Part shown: piece by piece, positions 62,788 through 64,000 of the stretch
How the letters are laid out: every line of letters begins with the position of its first letter
Position numbering within the stretch: position 1 is the stretch's first letter
Assembly: GCA_002928515.1 (NCBI GenBank)
Contig: PERI01000001.1
Span: 496,001 to 560,000 of the forward strand
Direction: 5' to 3'
Source: Hyphomicrobium sp.
GTDB lineage: Bacteria > Pseudomonadota > Alphaproteobacteria > Rhizobiales > Hyphomicrobiaceae
DNA: 64,000 nucleotides
Position numbers and translations under genes: made by a program
Notes under the pieces: generated by a model
The model's input: only the letters and a program-made list of their open reading frames with translations
The model's database searches: none
Told to the model about the DNA's origin: nothing

Positions 62788-63951
62788 TTGAACAAGCCTG
62801 TACTTAAACCTGCGCGCCCGTTCTTCTCGTCTGGGCCTTGTTGTAAGCGGCCAGGGTGGTCGCCCGAGGCTTTGGCGTCTGCTTTGATAGGTCGTTCGCA
62901 TCGCTCGGTTGAGGGACGTGCTCGATTAAAATTTGCCATCGACGAGACCAAGCGCATTCTCAATGTGCCGCCAGGATACGAAATTGCAATCGTGCCAGGT
63001 TCTGATACCGGCGCGTTCGAACTGGCGATGTGGAATTTACTCGGTGGGCGCGGTGTGGATGTGTTTGCTTGGGATGTGTTCGGTCGCATCTGGCTCAAAG
63101 ATGCGCTCGACGAACTCAAACTACCAGACGTCAGGTCGTTCGATGCGCCTTGGGGAAAGCTACCAGATTTGAGCCAGGCCGACTTTTCTCGCGATGTGAT
63201 TTTTACTTGGAACGGGACGACGACGGGCGTGCGCGTGCCGGACGCCGATTGGATTGCATCAGATCGCGACGGATTGGTAATGTGCGATGCCACGTCTGCC
63301 ATCTTTGCTGAAGTCATTGACTTAAACAGTATCGATGTTCTGACGTTCTCATGGCAAAAAGTGCTTGGCGGTGAAGCCGCTCATGGCATGCTTGTGTTGT
63401 CACCGCGAGCCCTAGAGCGCTTACGCAGCGCGCACCAAGAGTGGCCCATCCCGAAAATCTTTCGGTTGAAGTCGCCAGACGGCGCGGCGATGATGGAGGT
63501 CTTCGAAGGGGTGACAATCAACACGCCATCAATGCTGTGCGTCGAGGATTACATCGACGCGTTGGCTTGGACGGACAGCGTTGGTGGTCTCAATGGCACC
63601 ATCGAACGGGCTCACGCCAATGCACGGATTGTTTATGAGTGGATTGAGGCAACCCCATGGGTAGAGCCGTTGGCTGTCGATCCTCGCACGCATTCGCACA
63701 CGTCAGTTTGTTTGCGATTTGCTCAAGAAGCCACAACGGGCAACGCGAGCGTACATCACGAGCAACTCATGCAAGATATCGTTGCTTTGCTTGCTCGTGA
63801 AGGCGTCGCATTCGATATCGCAGCTTATCGTGGCATGCCAGCTGGCTTGCGCATTTGGACCGGCGCGACCGTCGAAGCAGACGATTTGCGGCGACTGCTG
63901 CCCTGGTTGGATTGGGCATATGCCGTGGCAACAACCCAATCTTCTTCGTGA
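62779..63951 (+). CDS. serC: Phosphoserine aminotransferase
   Basis: 390 aa (start 62779, or the Met two codons later). It is the SerC form found in alphaproteobacteria: KPARPFFSSGPCCKRPGW, HRSVEGRARLKFAIDETKR, PGSDTGAFELAMW and the PLP-binding Lys in TFSWQKVLGGEAAHGM. It transfers an amino group to 3-phosphohydroxypyruvate in serine synthesis. serA normally follows and would lie just beyond the window edge. Confidence 0.95.
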   Translation: MPMLNKPVLKPARPFFSSGPCCKRPGWSPEALASALIGRSHRSVEGRARLKFAIDETKRILNVPPGYEIAIVPGSDTGAFELAMWNLLGGRGVDVFAWDVFGRIWLKDALDELKLPDVRSFDAPWGKLPDLSQADFSRDVIFTWNGTTTGVRVPDADWIASDRDGLVMCDATSAIFAEVIDLNSIDVLTFSWQKVLGGEAAHGMLVLSPRALERLRSAHQEWPIPKIFRLKSPDGAAMMEVFEGVTINTPSMLCVEDYIDALAWTDSVGGLNGTIERAHANARIVYEWIEATPWVEPLAVDPRTHSHTSVCLRFAQEATTGNASVHHEQLMQDIVALLAREGVAFDIAAYRGMPAGLRIWTGATVEADDLRRLLPWLDWAYAVATTQSSS

Positions 63952-64000
63952 TTGCTGAGATTATCTCGTGACTGTGGTTAAGGGAATGTCTGTCAATCCC
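63952..64000 (+). other. Tail of the window, possible start of the next gene
   Basis: After the serC stop the remaining 49 bases include the frame GTGACTGTGGTTAAGGGAATG, open to the edge. It could be the first codons of a downstream gene such as serA, but too little is present to say. Confidence 0.2.

Overview
The window reads as core chromosome of an alphaproteobacterium, most likely in the order Hyphomicrobiales (Rhizobiales) and possibly near Hyphomicrobium and other one-carbon users. That placement rests on gene content and is an inference. The markers are an RcdA-family regulator, an alphaproteobacterial MsbA-related exporter, a TIGR01459-type HAD hydrolase beside an EAL-like protein, 6S RNA between zapA and the 5-formyl-THF cyclo-ligase gene, the ruvCA..ruvB-ybgC-tolQRAB-pal-cpoB-tilS-ftsH order, and a molybdenum NAD-linked formate dehydrogenase (fds) operon. 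No rRNA, tRNA, CRISPR array, insertion sequence or prophage was recognised. Base composition looks even throughout (mid-50s % GC by eye).

Layout. 1-4.0 kb: the 3' end of an unknown gene, a membrane-anchored alpha/beta hydrolase, two tandem exported SRPBCC paralogues and two small membrane or exported unknowns. 4.3-8.4 kb: an aspartate aminotransferase, a small unknown with its own terminator, and an EF-G paralogue lacking the catalytic His. 8.4-15.8 kb: fdsGBA-fdhD-fdsD and, upstream on the same strand, a LysR regulator; a T-N11-A palindrome lies between them. 15.9-22.5 kb: an SDR-fold protein without catalytic residues, a degenerate EAL protein plus HAD hydrolase, a quinone oxidoreductase, a candidate terminator-ended sRNA, rcdA and rpmE. 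22.8-32 kb: an ABC exporter, a MotA/MotB-like pair, suhB, a ThiE-like gene coupled to a Sel1-repeat gene, and an L,D-transpeptidase. 32-37.7 kb: class I aldolase and GAPDH, a small coiled-coil gene plus zapA, 6S RNA, fau, a YmdB-type phosphodiesterase and yebC.

37.8-43.3 kb: a secreted SH3-like protein and a ruvC-ruvA-(DUF188)-(two membrane proteins)-ruvB-phosphoesterase-ybgC run, mostly with 4-nt overlaps. 43.7-51.1 kb: the Tol-Pal envelope machine tolQ, tolR, tolA, tolB, two tiny tandem lipoproteins of 45 and 41 aa, pal, a second OmpA-domain protein and cpoB. 51.1-60.3 kb: tilS, ftsH, folP, then on the opposite strand an APC permease and a two-gene ParA/partner unit, then glmM. 60.5-64 kb: two outer-membrane beta-barrel proteins and serC, whose start codon lies in a potential hairpin.

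Functionally the window joins formate oxidation to NADH, glycolysis/gluconeogenesis and serine entry with envelope constriction and maintenance (Tol-Pal, L,D-transpeptidase, GlmM, FtsH, ZapA) and DNA repair (RuvABC). The most interesting items are the paired micro-lipoproteins inside the tol-pal cluster, the EF-G paralogue with a changed GTPase centre, the ParA plus partner unit, the sRNA candidate upstream of rcdA, and the catalytically empty SDR and EAL proteins.
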